From positions 1,592,841 through 1,656,840 of the forward strand of contig JANUBW010000001.1 in the NCBI GenBank assembly GCA_024809215.1: 64,000 nt of DNA, in the 5' to 3' direction. Made by a program: the position numbers and the translations under genes. Shown here in pieces: positions 1 through 8,928 of the stretch. The stretch's first letter is position 1; every line of letters begins with the position of its first letter. The notes beneath the pieces were generated by a model. That model did not search any database. It saw nothing but the letters and a program-made list of their open reading frames with translations, and was not told the DNA's origin. This stretch comes from Niastella sp. OAS944 (GTDB taxonomy: Bacteria; Bacteroidota; Bacteroidia; Chitinophagales; Chitinophagaceae).

Positions 1-2
1 GC

Positions 3-261
3 GAAACGTGAAACGTGAAACGTGAAACGTGAAACGTGAAACGTGAAACGTGAAACGTGAAACGTGAAACGTGAAACGTGAAACGTGAAACGTGAAACGT
101 GAAAGGGCTCGCTAATTTCATACATTCACTTACGAACTTGCACAGCCTGAAATTTATTTCGTTCACGGACAAAACGCGAGCCTCGAAATTGAGCGTTTGC
201 CGTTTCACGTTTCACGTTTTACGCCGATTGCCGATTGCCGTTTCACGTTTTATGCCGATTT
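3..261. repeat. Mosaic intergenic repeat element: GAAACGT heptad array with inverted partner arm
   Basis: Positions 3-104 are 14 perfect copies of the heptamer GAAACGT plus a partial copy. A roughly 90-bp core follows (105-193), then a right arm (194-261) built of the complementary words TTTCACG and CGATTGC. The two arms could pair into one long hairpin. The core at 105-155 resembles the core of another element at 46699-46752. The right arm resembles 58780-58816. The left end may continue beyond the window. No ORF is supported here. The unit is too short and lacks spacers for a CRISPR array. Confidence 0.9.
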
Positions 262-295
262 ACGGAATGCCTTGATATTAAGTTCATAGTCCCTG

Positions 296-1735
296 TTAGT
301 AGCCTTTGTTTTGTCCCAGATCAGGATTTTGGTCCCTTGCAAATTGCGGAATGGGTAATAGCAATTTATCTTCATTTATGGCCTTGCCTTTGGCGCTTAA
401 TACAGCAACAGCCCGGCCGGTGCGCTTCAGATCGAACCAGCGATGGAACTCCATGGCAAACTCCATGCGGCGTTCATGCTCTATGGCCTGGTCGAGCGTT
501 GGATATTTGGCCGAAGGGTACTGCGCTGTACCATACAATGGTAAACCGGCGCGCGCCCTTACTTTATTCAGGTATTGTACATCACCTGTTACTTCGGTTA
601 ACATCAATAACACATCGGCATAACGCATTATCACAAAGTTGTTGTTACACGATTCTGCGGCATTTACAATAGGCGCATTTATATCCTTCCATTTTTTCTG
701 AAACTTAATGGCTATCCAGTTACCGCCTTTAAAGTAACCCAGTTCAAATGAAGTATCCCTTCTTTTATCGCCTGGTTCATACTCATTATACAAGTCATCT
801 GTTACCTGGTTCATACCACCGCCAAAGCGGGTGATGGCAAAGTTCTCAAAAGGTGAAAAGGCCGGCCAGTAAGTGCTTGAAGGGTTGTTGGCCCCGCCTT
901 TATATTGTATTTCGAAAATGGATTCTTTTGTGTTCTTCTGCGCCAGCGTAGCACCCCATAAAGAACCAAACTCTGGCAACAGGTTATACGTTGTTGCATT
1001 GTACGAATCATACACCTGCTGTAATACCTGTGTGGCCGCTGGTTTGTTGTTCATGGTGAGATATACTTTTCCCAGCAGGGTCAATGCAGCGCCATTCGAT
1101 GCACGGCCGGTTGCCGGCACTTTATCGGGCGCGGTTAAATGATCTGCTGCAAACTTCAGGTCATCTATCACCTGGTTGTATACTTCTGCTTTTGGGGTGC
1201 GATTGGTAGCAAATGCTTCGCCCGAGGTAATTGGTTTGGTTACCAATGGTATATCGCCCCAGGCCTGTACCATATAGAAATAATACAGTCCTCTTAAAAA
1301 CCGCATTTCAGCCATTACCTGTGTTTTGTAAGTATCGTCGAGCGATGCGCCTTCTATTTTTTCAAGTACAATGTTCAGGTTGTACAAAGAAGTATAAGAA
1401 TCGTTCCAAAGCTGGTTCACTACATTATTGGCGGGGTTAAGGGTATAATCGCGAAAGGCCCATCTGTCGCCCACCGTTATACTGCCCGAACCTGCTACCT
1501 GGTAAATAGTGGCATTGTCCGACATTAATTCACCACAATACGATACCAGCCCTGTTGGCCCATACATGGTATACAATGTGGCGTAGGCATTGTTTACTGC
1601 CAGGTCGAAATCGCTTTTTGTTTTGTAGAAATTATTGGCATTGCTGTTTGATACCGGCGCCAACTCGAGGAACGATTTTTTACAACCTACAATAGCTGTT
1701 ATAAAAAGTATGCTGATTATTAATCTCGTTTTCAT
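296..1735 (-). CDS. SusD/RagB family outer-membrane lipoprotein
   Basis: Surface glycan- or nutrient-binding lipoprotein that caps a SusC-type TonB-dependent channel. The 479-residue length is normal for the family. The N-terminus is a lipoprotein signal with lipobox IVGC (Cys18) followed by two lysines. An N-terminal region rich in aromatic, TPR-like helices follows (about 60-220, motif RFLRGLYYFYMVQAWGDIPL), and the C-terminal SusD signature contains LLPIPQ and ends in QNKGY. It lies 28 bp downstream of its SusC partner as the last gene of a sigma-FecR-SusC-SusD set. The substrate cannot be deduced, because no glycoside hydrolase is linked. Family assignment is firm; the ligand is unknown. 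Confidence 0.96.
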   Translation of the reverse strand: MKTRLIISILFITAIVGCKKSFLELAPVSNSNANNFYKTKSDFDLAVNNAYATLYTMYGPTGLVSYCGELMSDNATIYQVAGSGSITVGDRWAFRDYTLNPANNVVNQLWNDSYTSLYNLNIVLEKIEGASLDDTYKTQVMAEMRFLRGLYYFYMVQAWGDIPLVTKPITSGEAFATNRTPKAEVYNQVIDDLKFAADHLTAPDKVPATGRASNGAALTLLGKVYLTMNNKPAATQVLQQVYDSYNATTYNLLPEFGSLWGATLAQKNTKESIFEIQYKGGANNPSSTYWPAFSPFENFAITRFGGGMNQVTDDLYNEYEPGDKRRDTSFELGYFKGGNWIAIKFQKKWKDINAPIVNAAESCNNNFVIMRYADVLLMLTEVTGDVQYLNKVRARAGLPLYGTAQYPSAKYPTLDQAIEHERRMEFAMEFHRWFDLKRTGRAVAVLSAKGKAINEDKLLLPIPQFARDQNPDLGQNKGY

Positions 1736-1763
1736 AAATGCTGTTTTTGAATACTTCCAATTA

Positions 1764-4700
1764 TTACAGATCTACTTTTACACCAAAGGTTACAGTAATG
1801 GGAATGGGATAACTACCGTAATCGGCGCCTACCATTAATCCGGGTGGGAATGGCGTATTGGATGCCGCCGCATCGGTGCCTGTTGAATAGATACTATTTT
1901 CAGGATCGTACCCAAGGTATTTACTGAACACATGTACATTTTCGGCATTCACATATACGCGCATGGAACGGAACGAGAGTTTGGAAGTGACTGCCTTAGG
2001 CAACGTATATGATAAACGAACATTTTTTATTCTTACAAAGGTGCCATCCTCTATCCAGTAACTGCTGAACTGGGTTTGCATTCCCTTGTATTCTGCATTT
2101 GGTTTAAATGTTTTTCCATCGCCGGGCTCCTGTTCCGATTTCCAGTAATTGCCTATAGCAGCGTATGCATTACGGCTATCGTTCCAGTATTTGTTATACC
2201 GGGTTTGCTGGTTCACGATCTCATTGCCAAATACGCCGTGCAGCATAAATGAGAATTCAAAGTTTTTATACGTAAGGGTGTTTGTTAACCCCGCTGTAAA
2301 ATCGGGTTGCGCATTACCAAGGTTCGTTCTGTCATCGGCATCAATTTTTCCATCACCGGTTACATCGCGTACCCGGGGATCGCCGGGGGTAACTACTACA
2401 CCGCTGGCATATTTAGGTCCTTTATCAATTTCAGTCTGGTTATTGTATACTCCGTCGAAAACATAGCCTACATAATTACTGATGGGTTTACCCACCTCGG
2501 TTACAAAACGGCTGCCCCATTCTTCTACAATTACCGGTGCATTGTTAGGCCCCAGTTGTAATACTTTATTTCTATTGGCAGAGATATTGAAATCGGTTGT
2601 CCATTTAAGACTGCTGTTCACAATGTTCTTTGAAGAAATAGACAGCTCCACCCCGCGATTCCTTATTTTACCAATATTGGTAAGCTGGGTGGCAAAACCG
2701 GTAAGAATGGGCACAGGCACATTCAGCAACAGGTCTTTGGTGGTAGAGTTATAAAATTCGGCCGTTACATTGAGGCGGTTGTTTAAAGCGGTTACATCAA
2801 CACCCACATTGAACTGGGTTGTTTTTTCCCATTTTAAATTGGGGTTGGGAATGGTGGTAACCCGAACACCATTCACCACATTGTCGCTGTATGCATATTT
2901 TGAACCATCCAACAAACTAATGGGACCATAATTGGGTATCTGGTTGTTACCTGTTGAACCATAGCTAACACGGAGCTTCAAATTATTGATGGCCGATACG
3001 TTTTGCATAAACGCTTCATCAGAAACCAGCCAGCCCAGTGATAAGGAGGGAAAGTAACCCCAGCGTGAATCCTGACCAAAGCGTGAACTGCCATCGCGCC
3101 TGATAGTACCATTTAAAAAATACCGGTTTTTATAGCTATAGCTTACACGCGACAACCACGACAATAACGCCCATTCTCCTGCGGTGGTAGTGCTTAAACT
3201 ATAGGTACCGGCCGCATTAAGGGTTTGCACCAGATCGTTGGGGTAATTGGTGCTTCGTTGTTGCGATGTGTCGCCCCGTTGCTTTTGTGCCGTATAGGCC
3301 ACCAGCGCCCCAATGGTATGATCGCCCAATACTTTATCATAAGAAAGAGAATTTTCACTTAGCCAGTTCAGGTTGTTATAAGTGCTATATCTTCCCTCGG
3401 CCGGTAGCAAAGTGCTGTAACCATAACCGGCATTGGTACGCCAAAACCAGTTGTAGTTCCGTTGCGTTAAAATGGCATTGGCGCTGCTTTTGAATGTAAG
3501 GTCTTTTATTGGTTTATACTCTATATAAGCACCGGCAATCGTATTATAAGCCTTGTTCAGTTTATCGGCATACTTTATTAATGAATAAGGATGCCACAAT
3601 TGAACGCCATATTGGGTGAACCGGTTCCAGGTTGAATTGGGATCAAGGAAACCCAGGTTACCATTTTCATTATACACCGGGAATATAGGATCGCTTTGCT
3701 GGGCAAGGCTCACAACATCACTCTTTCCTTCAATTCCATCAATACGGCTGTGAATACCGGTAAATGAAAAGTTCAGACCGGCAGTTACCTTCTCGGTGAT
3801 CTTTTGCCTGATGTTCATACGCAGCGACAGGCGTTTGTAAAAGTTATCTATCACCACCGCATCCTGGTTCAAATAACCGGCAGAGAACAGGTATTGCGCT
3901 TTATCGGTTCCACCGCTTACCGAAGCCTGTACGTTTTGCGATTTGGCGGTTCTGAATAATACATCCTGCCAGTCGGTACCTTTACCAAACTGTTGCGGGT
4001 CGGTTAAGAAGTCTGGCGGAATTAAATACGTTTTGCTGCCGCGAACAGTATTGGGATCGGTGGCCTTACGACCGGGGCCAGATGCTACCCAGGCATTGTT
4101 ACGCGCATCGATATAATATTGTATCCATTGTTGCGCATCCATAACTTCTACCTTGCGCAATACTTTTTGCAGACCAAGCTCATAAGCCAGGTTTACCTGC
4201 GGTTTACCGGCTTTACCCAGTTTGGTGGTTACGATAATTACGCCATTTGCGCCGCGCGAACCATAAATTGCTGCCGAGGCCGCATCTTTCAAAATTTCTA
4301 TAGACTGTATATCCTGTGCATTGATAATGTTGAGATCGAAATTTTCCATCGCCATGCCATCAACCACATACAATGGATTGGTGCCTGCAGTAATGGAGTT
4401 GATACCCCTTACCCTGATGGTTGGGCCAAACCCCGGCGCGCCTTGTGTGGTTGAAATATTCACCCCCGGCACGGTACCTTCAATTGATTGCGCCACGTTG
4501 CTCGATGAGCGGTCTTTGAACTGTTCTGCAGTTACCGACACCACCGAACCCGTTACCGCGCGTTTGCGTTGTGACCCATACCCAATCACAATCACCTGAT
4601 CGAGGGAGCTGGCCACCTCTTTCATTTTTACTACCAGCGAAAGCGTGATATCGTTCTTAATATTATACCCCGACAGGGTTTGGTTTTCATAACCCACAAT

Positions 4701-4967
4701 TGTGAAAGTGAATTTATATGGGCCACCGGCAGGAATGCGTGAGAAAGTAAATACACCGGTACTGTCGGTGCTTGTACCCGAGGTGAAATTGTTTGCCGTG
4801 TTGCGTATGACCACCGACACACCCGGCAAAGGATCGCCGTTGTTATTTTGTACAACACCTTTTACAATACTTGAATTTTCCTGTGCATATAACACTTGTG
4901 TTAGCAGGAGATGCAGTAGCAAGGTAAGGGCATAGCATGGCCCCGACTTAAATACATTAAATCTCAT
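1764..4967 (-). CDS. SusC/RagA family TonB-dependent outer-membrane transporter
   Basis: TonB-dependent beta-barrel importer that works with the downstream SusD lipoprotein. From the chosen start it has 1067 residues: signal peptide ending LLTQVLYAQ, carboxypeptidase-regulatory-like domain (about 30-115), plug domain with the motif DQVIVIGYGSQRKRAVTGSV followed by SIEILKDAASAAIYGSRGANG (read as two adjacent motifs), and a C-terminal barrel ending in a hydrophobic/charged residue. The frame is open for 13 codons further upstream (to 5006), but those codons are read from the left arm of an intergenic repeat and precede the signal peptide. The ATG at 4967 is therefore preferred. There is no STN domain, which is unusual beside a sigma/FecR pair, where an STN-bearing SusC is common. 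Confidence 0.95.
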   Translation of the reverse strand: MRFNVFKSGPCYALTLLLHLLLTQVLYAQENSSIVKGVVQNNNGDPLPGVSVVIRNTANNFTSGTSTDSTGVFTFSRIPAGGPYKFTFTIVGYENQTLSGYNIKNDITLSLVVKMKEVASSLDQVIVIGYGSQRKRAVTGSVVSVTAEQFKDRSSSNVAQSIEGTVPGVNISTTQGAPGFGPTIRVRGINSITAGTNPLYVVDGMAMENFDLNIINAQDIQSIEILKDAASAAIYGSRGANGVIIVTTKLGKAGKPQVNLAYELGLQKVLRKVEVMDAQQWIQYYIDARNNAWVASGPGRKATDPNTVRGSKTYLIPPDFLTDPQQFGKGTDWQDVLFRTAKSQNVQASVSGGTDKAQYLFSAGYLNQDAVVIDNFYKRLSLRMNIRQKITEKVTAGLNFSFTGIHSRIDGIEGKSDVVSLAQQSDPIFPVYNENGNLGFLDPNSTWNRFTQYGVQLWHPYSLIKYADKLNKAYNTIAGAYIEYKPIKDLTFKSSANAILTQRNYNWFWRTNAGYGYSTLLPAEGRYSTYNNLNWLSENSLSYDKVLGDHTIGALVAYTAQKQRGDTSQQRSTNYPNDLVQTLNAAGTYSLSTTTAGEWALLSWLSRVSYSYKNRYFLNGTIRRDGSSRFGQDSRWGYFPSLSLGWLVSDEAFMQNVSAINNLKLRVSYGSTGNNQIPNYGPISLLDGSKYAYSDNVVNGVRVTTIPNPNLKWEKTTQFNVGVDVTALNNRLNVTAEFYNSTTKDLLLNVPVPILTGFATQLTNIGKIRNRGVELSISSKNIVNSSLKWTTDFNISANRNKVLQLGPNNAPVIVEEWGSRFVTEVGKPISNYVGYVFDGVYNNQTEIDKGPKYASGVVVTPGDPRVRDVTGDGKIDADDRTNLGNAQPDFTAGLTNTLTYKNFEFSFMLHGVFGNEIVNQQTRYNKYWNDSRNAYAAIGNYWKSEQEPGDGKTFKPNAEYKGMQTQFSSYWIEDGTFVRIKNVRLSYTLPKAVTSKLSFRSMRVYVNAENVHVFSKYLGYDPENSIYSTGTDAAASNTPFPPGLMVGADYGSYPIPITVTFGVKVDL

Positions 4968-4977
4968 ATGGCAATTT

Positions 4978-5090
4978 TTAGTCAATGGGCAATAGGCAAT
5001 GTGCAATAGGCAAAGATGCCTTTATGCGGAGTACCCGACAATCGGCAGGCCTTGCCAATTGCCAATTGCTTATTGCTTATTGGTTATAGT
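4978..5090. repeat. Mosaic intergenic repeat element (GGCAATA / TATTGCC words)
   Basis: The left arm (4983-5013) repeats words of the type GGGCAATAGGCAAT. A core of about 40 bp follows, and the right arm (5053-5083) repeats CCAATTGCTTATTG, complementary to the left arm. The right arm encodes the last codons and stop of the fecR gene, and the left arm sits directly before the susC start. The element therefore fills the whole fecR-susC junction. Confidence 0.8.
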
Positions 5091-6209
5091 GTATGTATTA
5101 TTATGTACGCTAATCGTTAAATTATTAAGAGAGGCAATCTGTTTCAGAATATTGCTTAATGAATCACTTTTACTGAACTTACCAATGAAATACATTTTTT
5201 CTATATCAGCTTCTGTATACACAATTTCTACGCCATACATTTCTTCCAATTGTTTAAACACCTGTGTCAGCGGCTGATTATTAAACATATACCACGATCC
5301 TTTATCAACAGGTAACGATGGCTGGTCGCTAACGCCGCGCTCATCGCGTATTCCTTTTTTGAGTGCTGTATTATCATTTATAAACCGCCGTACGCTTGCC
5401 GTGTTTTGTTTATTACTATACAACAACTCCTCACCGGGCACCAGGTAAAATTCTTTTTTCAGTTTTGGCTGAAGGCTGTCGGCCGGTTTTACTACTACCC
5501 TGCCCTCATATAATTGAACGGTTATAAATTCATCCTGTTCAAAGGCTGTTACTATAAATTGTGTTCCAAGCGCGGTGGTTGCCAAATGGCCGCTGATAAC
5601 GGTAAAAGGTTTTGTTTTGTCTTTTGCCACATTGAACCTGGCCCGCCCTTTCAACACTATATTGCGTTTATTATTGGTAAAGGGCTCATTCCAGGTTATT
5701 TCACTTAAGGGATCAAGTAGTACTTCTGAACTATCGGTCAATACTATTCGTTGCGTTTTGCCACTTGTGTTTATTTCATGGCGCACTACCACGTTTGTCG
5801 CACTATCTTTTTTTACTGAAGCAACTACCGGGTGGTTATTGCTTTTATCACTACCCCACCATTTGTAACCAACTGTTATAATCAATAAAACAGAAGCAGC
5901 TATAGCTGTTGTAATTACAATTTTGCGAACAAGGCCACGTTTGCCGGTTATGTCGCCGGTATAATCTCTTTCACCCCGGGAATCCTGCTGCAACGCGTGT
6001 TGAAAGTATGCCCACTCCTTGTTTGCATTAATTTCATCGGGTGTTTGATCGTCCTTCATCAACTGCCAGGTATTTTTCAATGCTTCATAATATTGCCTGT
6101 TTTCTTCACTGGCGCTTAACCATTGCAACAGCTTTGCCTGTTCATCACTGTTCAGTTCGTTGCAAAAATGCCGGGTTATTAAATCGTCTAGTTGCTCGCT
6201 GTTGCTCAT
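5070..6209 (-). CDS. FecR family anti-sigma factor
   Basis: Inner-membrane anti-sigma factor that holds the ECF sigma factor until the outer-membrane transporter signals substrate. The 379 residues comprise a cytoplasmic N-terminal sigma-binding part (1-95), one membrane segment (about 97-117, IVITTAIAASVLLIITVGY), a periplasmic FecR domain (about 150-245, with RIVLTDSSEVLLDPLSEI) and a C-terminal DUF4974-type domain (about 305-377) expected to contact the transporter. It is 58 bp downstream of the sigma gene and followed by susC. The terminal residues TNKQ and the stop lie in repeat DNA, so the extreme C-terminus may be variable between strains (inference). Confidence 0.94.
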   Translation of the reverse strand: MSNSEQLDDLITRHFCNELNSDEQAKLLQWLSASEENRQYYEALKNTWQLMKDDQTPDEINANKEWAYFQHALQQDSRGERDYTGDITGKRGLVRKIVITTAIAASVLLIITVGYKWWGSDKSNNHPVVASVKKDSATNVVVRHEINTSGKTQRIVLTDSSEVLLDPLSEITWNEPFTNNKRNIVLKGRARFNVAKDKTKPFTVISGHLATTALGTQFIVTAFEQDEFITVQLYEGRVVVKPADSLQPKLKKEFYLVPGEELLYSNKQNTASVRRFINDNTALKKGIRDERGVSDQPSLPVDKGSWYMFNNQPLTQVFKQLEEMYGVEIVYTEADIEKMYFIGKFSKSDSLSNILKQIASLNNLTISVHNNTYTITNKQ

Positions 6210-6267
6210 GTTCTATTAATATTACGGTTGAACAAACACTTACCGTGACAAGCCCGTTAAATATTTT

Positions 6268-6870
6268 TTACGGTATTATTTTATTGATAATCATTAACAT
6301 GAAGAATAGAGTAAGGTAGCCGGCCAGTTTTATTCGTAATTTTTTCAATGCCCGGCCCATTTGTGTTTCCACTGTGTTCACCGACACATTCAGTTGACGG
6401 GCTATTTCGGCATATTTCAATCCCTCGTAGCGGCTCAATTCAAAAATGGTACGCATTTGATCGGGCAGTTCGGAAACGGCGTTATCAATATCGGCCTGTA
6501 ATTTTTTGGTATCATAGTTTTCCTGTGGGGTTGAACCGGGGTTCTCGTTCCGTTGCTGTACAAACCGTTCAAAGCGTTCGCGCACTTTGGCATGGCGCAA
6601 AATATCCAGGCTTGTATTCATGATCACTTTGTGCAGAAAGGCCTTTACAGGCATATCGGCAGAAAGTGTGCTCCGGTGCTTCCATAATTTTATAAAGGCG
6701 GTATGCACCACTTCTTTGGCAATATCGGTATCGAAATTGTATTTATGCTGGCACCAGGTGCATAAGGATGCGAAGTGTATTTTGAAGAAATGTTCAAAAG
6801 CAACACCATCGTCCTTTATGGTATGCATTAAAGCATCGTTGCTATGAAGGTTAAATGTGACAGCTCGCAT
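6268..6870 (-). CDS. RNA polymerase ECF sigma factor (FecI-like)
   Basis: Sigma-70 family regulator expected to transcribe the downstream susC/susD genes. The 200 residues include region 2 (about 24-95, with DIAKEVVHTAFIKLWKHR) and region 4 (about 130-190, with ELPDQMRTIFELSRYEGLKYAEIARQL in separate conserved blocks and a helix-turn-helix VSVNTVETQMGRALKKLR). A second in-frame ATG at codon 15 is an alternative start. The longer start is used because nothing upstream decides. A short hydrophobic tail (LTLFFMLMIINKII) ends the protein, which is seen in many Bacteroidota ECF factors. It heads the sigma-FecR-SusC-SusD set. Confidence 0.94.
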   Translation of the reverse strand: MRAVTFNLHSNDALMHTIKDDGVAFEHFFKIHFASLCTWCQHKYNFDTDIAKEVVHTAFIKLWKHRSTLSADMPVKAFLHKVIMNTSLDILRHAKVRERFERFVQQRNENPGSTPQENYDTKKLQADIDNAVSELPDQMRTIFELSRYEGLKYAEIARQLNVSVNTVETQMGRALKKLRIKLAGYLTLFFMLMIINKIIP

Positions 6871-6879
6871 GACGGAAAA

Positions 6880-7051
6880 AATCTCAAATTACAAATCACA
6901 AGACCCAAAAAATAAAACTCAAAACACAAATATCAAGATCCAAAAAATAAAACTCAAATCACAAATCTCAATGGCATATTCAGAGGCTTTAGAATTGTAA
7001 TTTGAGATTTGGAATTTATTTGGAACTTGTTATTTGAGATTTGGAATTTTT
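6880..7051. repeat. Mosaic intergenic repeat element (AAATCTCAAATCACAAG words)
   Basis: The left arm (about 6880-6970) is a purine-rich run of degenerate words such as CAAATCTCAA, CAAATCACAAG and CCAAAAAATAAAACTC. A short core follows (about 6971-6995). The right arm (about 6996-7051) carries the complementary words TTTGAGATTTGGAATTT and TTGGAACTTG. A very similar element lies at 48466-48626. The two arms together can form a long imperfect hairpin. Confidence 0.85.
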
Positions 7052-7162
7052 ACAGTGGGATAAAGATAATAATGATTAATTATTGAAGTAACCCGCACCA
7101 TCCGGGTATAGAATGCCTATTGTTTTTAAAAATACGTTCAGGTTTTTCAATTTAAATCCCAT

Positions 7163-7325
7163 CAAATTGAAAATAATGGGAATTACATTTAATTTAATCG
7201 ACCACAAATTGAAAATAAAGTGGTTTACTTTTAATTAAATCGGCCTCAAATTGAAAACAATGGCCAACATTTTTAATTTAAAAGCATACAAATTGAAAAT
7301 AATCGACACTATTTTTAATTGAAGA
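7163..7325. repeat. Four-copy 42-bp tandem array with a constant loop and changing stems
   Basis: The motif CAAATTGAAAATAA starts at 7163, 7205, 7247 and 7289, an exact 42-bp period. The third copy reads AAACAA at its end. Between copies lies a second conserved A/T segment (TTTAATTtAA-like) that is roughly complementary to the first. In copies 1-3 the bases flanking the constant motif pair with each other but differ in sequence: TCCCAT/ATGGGA, ACCAC/GTGGT and GGCC/GGCC. Copy 4 lacks an obvious stem. The array lies upstream of the sigma gene (minus) and downstream of the M28 peptidase gene (minus). No function is known to me. Confidence 0.85.
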
Positions 7326-7355
7326 ACCATTAATTCATTTGAAATCAACCAGTTA

Positions 7356-8840
7356 TTATCTTTCTAGCTTGAATCCCGGTTCCAGGCGCGGACGGTTGGC
7401 GGCATTGGCCACTGCATAACCGGTGGCATACATCCAGCGGGTCATTTTTGTAAGCTTATCTATATTAATTGCCGAAGCCTCATCGCCCGGGGTATGGTAC
7501 AGCGGGTGTGGCAGGGTGCTGAAAAAGATGGCCGGAATGTTCTTCTTTGCATAAGGGAAATGGTCGCTGCGAAAATACCAGCTTTCGAAATGCGTAGCTT
7601 TATCCCATTCGGTATCGAGCCTGAACTTAGGACCATTATCGTTTTCCTGCAAAGCAATTTTCACAAGATCCGATGAACTGAGGTGTGGGGGAATAACGCC
7701 CAGCAGGGCTGCACTGTCGGGTGCGTTCATCCCAATCATATCGCCATTTAACACAGCTACCAACGATTCGCGTGGCACCGTAGGATGTTCGGCAAACCAG
7801 GTTGAACCAAACAAACCTCTTTCTTCGCTCCCATGCCATACAAACAGCGCGCTGCGTTTTGTGCGTTGCTGTTTAAATGCTTTGCCAATGGCCAGCAGGG
7901 CAACACTAACGGTAGCATTGTCATCGGCGCCGTTAAAGATGCTGTCTTTGGCGCCTTCAATATTACGCACGCCATCATGGTCCTGGTGACCGCTGAAAAG
8001 CACATACTCTTTCGATAATATGGGGTCGGTGCCTGCAATTTTTCCTACCACATTTACCGATGGATAGTTAAACGACTCAGAATAGATGGTTGCCTCCAGC
8101 TGCTGGTTTGGCTGGCGTACCAGGTTCAGCGCTTCTTTTCGAACCCAGATAATAGGAATATCTTTTAGTTGCTGGCGGTTGGTGAACAAACTGCCTTCAA
8201 TTTGATAACTGCCGCGGTTTGAATATTGCGCCGCACGTGGCCATGCCTGCTCAGCCAGATCGTCTGAAACAAAAACAATGGCCTTTACACCTTTGGCACC
8301 CAGCTTACGCGCCCAGGCGCCTACAACAAACCCACTGTAACGCCAGGGAATGGTCTTACGTGGGTCGGTAAGGCCCTTTGCAGTAAACTGCAATGCCACT
8401 ACTTTTCCTTTTATTGTTTCTTCACTTACCGTTTCAGGGTCATCTACAAAAACAATAGGTGCATTCACCGTTGCAAAAGAAGGTTCATAAACGATCACAT
8501 CTTTCCATAAGGTAAAGGCGCGATCGCCGATCTTTACTGTACTGCGGTTACTTACCCGTTCGCGTATAAGATTGAAAAATTGAAAATAAGTGCCGTCATC
8601 ACCAGCAGGTTCTATACCAGCCTTGCGTGCTTCCTCAGCCAGCCACATACTGGCTTTTAACTCATCGAGCGTACCCGCTTCACGGCCCCTGAAATGATCA
8701 TCGGCCAGGCGGTACAGGTCGCGCTTAAGATCGCTTTGCTTTATCAATTCAACCGGCGCTTTTTTTGTTTGCGCACAGGCAGCAGTTGACAACAATAAAC
8801 TGAAGAATGAAGTGATAATAAGTGGAGCCTTGTTCCTCAT
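7356..8840 (-). CDS. Secreted M28 family zinc metallopeptidase
   Basis: Exported aminopeptidase/carboxypeptidase-type enzyme that removes residues from peptides using two zinc ions. The start at 8840 gives 494 residues beginning with a clean signal peptide ending AACAQ; an upstream in-frame ATG at 8903 would add 21 residues before it and is less likely. Metal ligands and catalytic residues are intact: GHQDHD (His285), NGADDN (Asp306), HGSEERG (Glu339 base, Glu340 ligand), NGDMIG (Asp367) and YHTPGDE (His449). A PA-like insert occupies about 110-250. It stands alone after the terminator of the upstream OmpA-domain gene. Peptide specificity is unknown. Confidence 0.94.
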   Translation of the reverse strand: MRNKAPLIITSFFSLLLSTAACAQTKKAPVELIKQSDLKRDLYRLADDHFRGREAGTLDELKASMWLAEEARKAGIEPAGDDGTYFQFFNLIRERVSNRSTVKIGDRAFTLWKDVIVYEPSFATVNAPIVFVDDPETVSEETIKGKVVALQFTAKGLTDPRKTIPWRYSGFVVGAWARKLGAKGVKAIVFVSDDLAEQAWPRAAQYSNRGSYQIEGSLFTNRQQLKDIPIIWVRKEALNLVRQPNQQLEATIYSESFNYPSVNVVGKIAGTDPILSKEYVLFSGHQDHDGVRNIEGAKDSIFNGADDNATVSVALLAIGKAFKQQRTKRSALFVWHGSEERGLFGSTWFAEHPTVPRESLVAVLNGDMIGMNAPDSAALLGVIPPHLSSSDLVKIALQENDNGPKFRLDTEWDKATHFESWYFRSDHFPYAKKNIPAIFFSTLPHPLYHTPGDEASAINIDKLTKMTRWMYATGYAVANAANRPRLEPGFKLER

Positions 8841-8857
8841 GCAGTGTTGTTTTGGTA

Positions 8858-8894
8858 AATATAAAATAAAAAGGTGTGCCGAATGGCACACCTT
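8858..8894 (-). terminator. Rho-independent terminator of the OmpA-domain gene
   Basis: A perfect 10-bp stem (8871-8880 with 8885-8894, AAGGTGTGCC/GGCACACCTT) has a 4-nt loop. On the minus strand it is followed by a T-rich run (TTTATTTTAT). It lies 35 bp after the stop codon at 8929 and just before the peptidase start, separating the two genes transcriptionally. Confidence 0.88.
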
Positions 8895-8928
8895 CATTAG
8901 CACATTAGCTAATTAGAAAATTATCACA

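Noticed and set aside
3..104. CRISPR array
   Set aside because: The unit is only 7 bp, perfectly tandem, with no spacers and no cas genes.
235..672. Plus-strand ORFs at the left edge
   Set aside because: They are antisense to a clear SusD gene and start in repeat DNA.
4968..5006. Longer start for the first susC
   Set aside because: The extra 13 codons come from a repeat arm and would precede the signal peptide.
1..6870. Polysaccharide utilisation locus
   Set aside because: SusC/SusD are present, but no glycoside hydrolase, lyase or sulphatase is linked to any of the three pairs in this window.
7163..7325. CRISPR-like array with 14-bp repeats and 28-bp spacers
   Set aside because: The intervening segments are partly conserved and complementary to the repeat rather than unique, repeats are too short and A/T-rich, and no cas genes are nearby.
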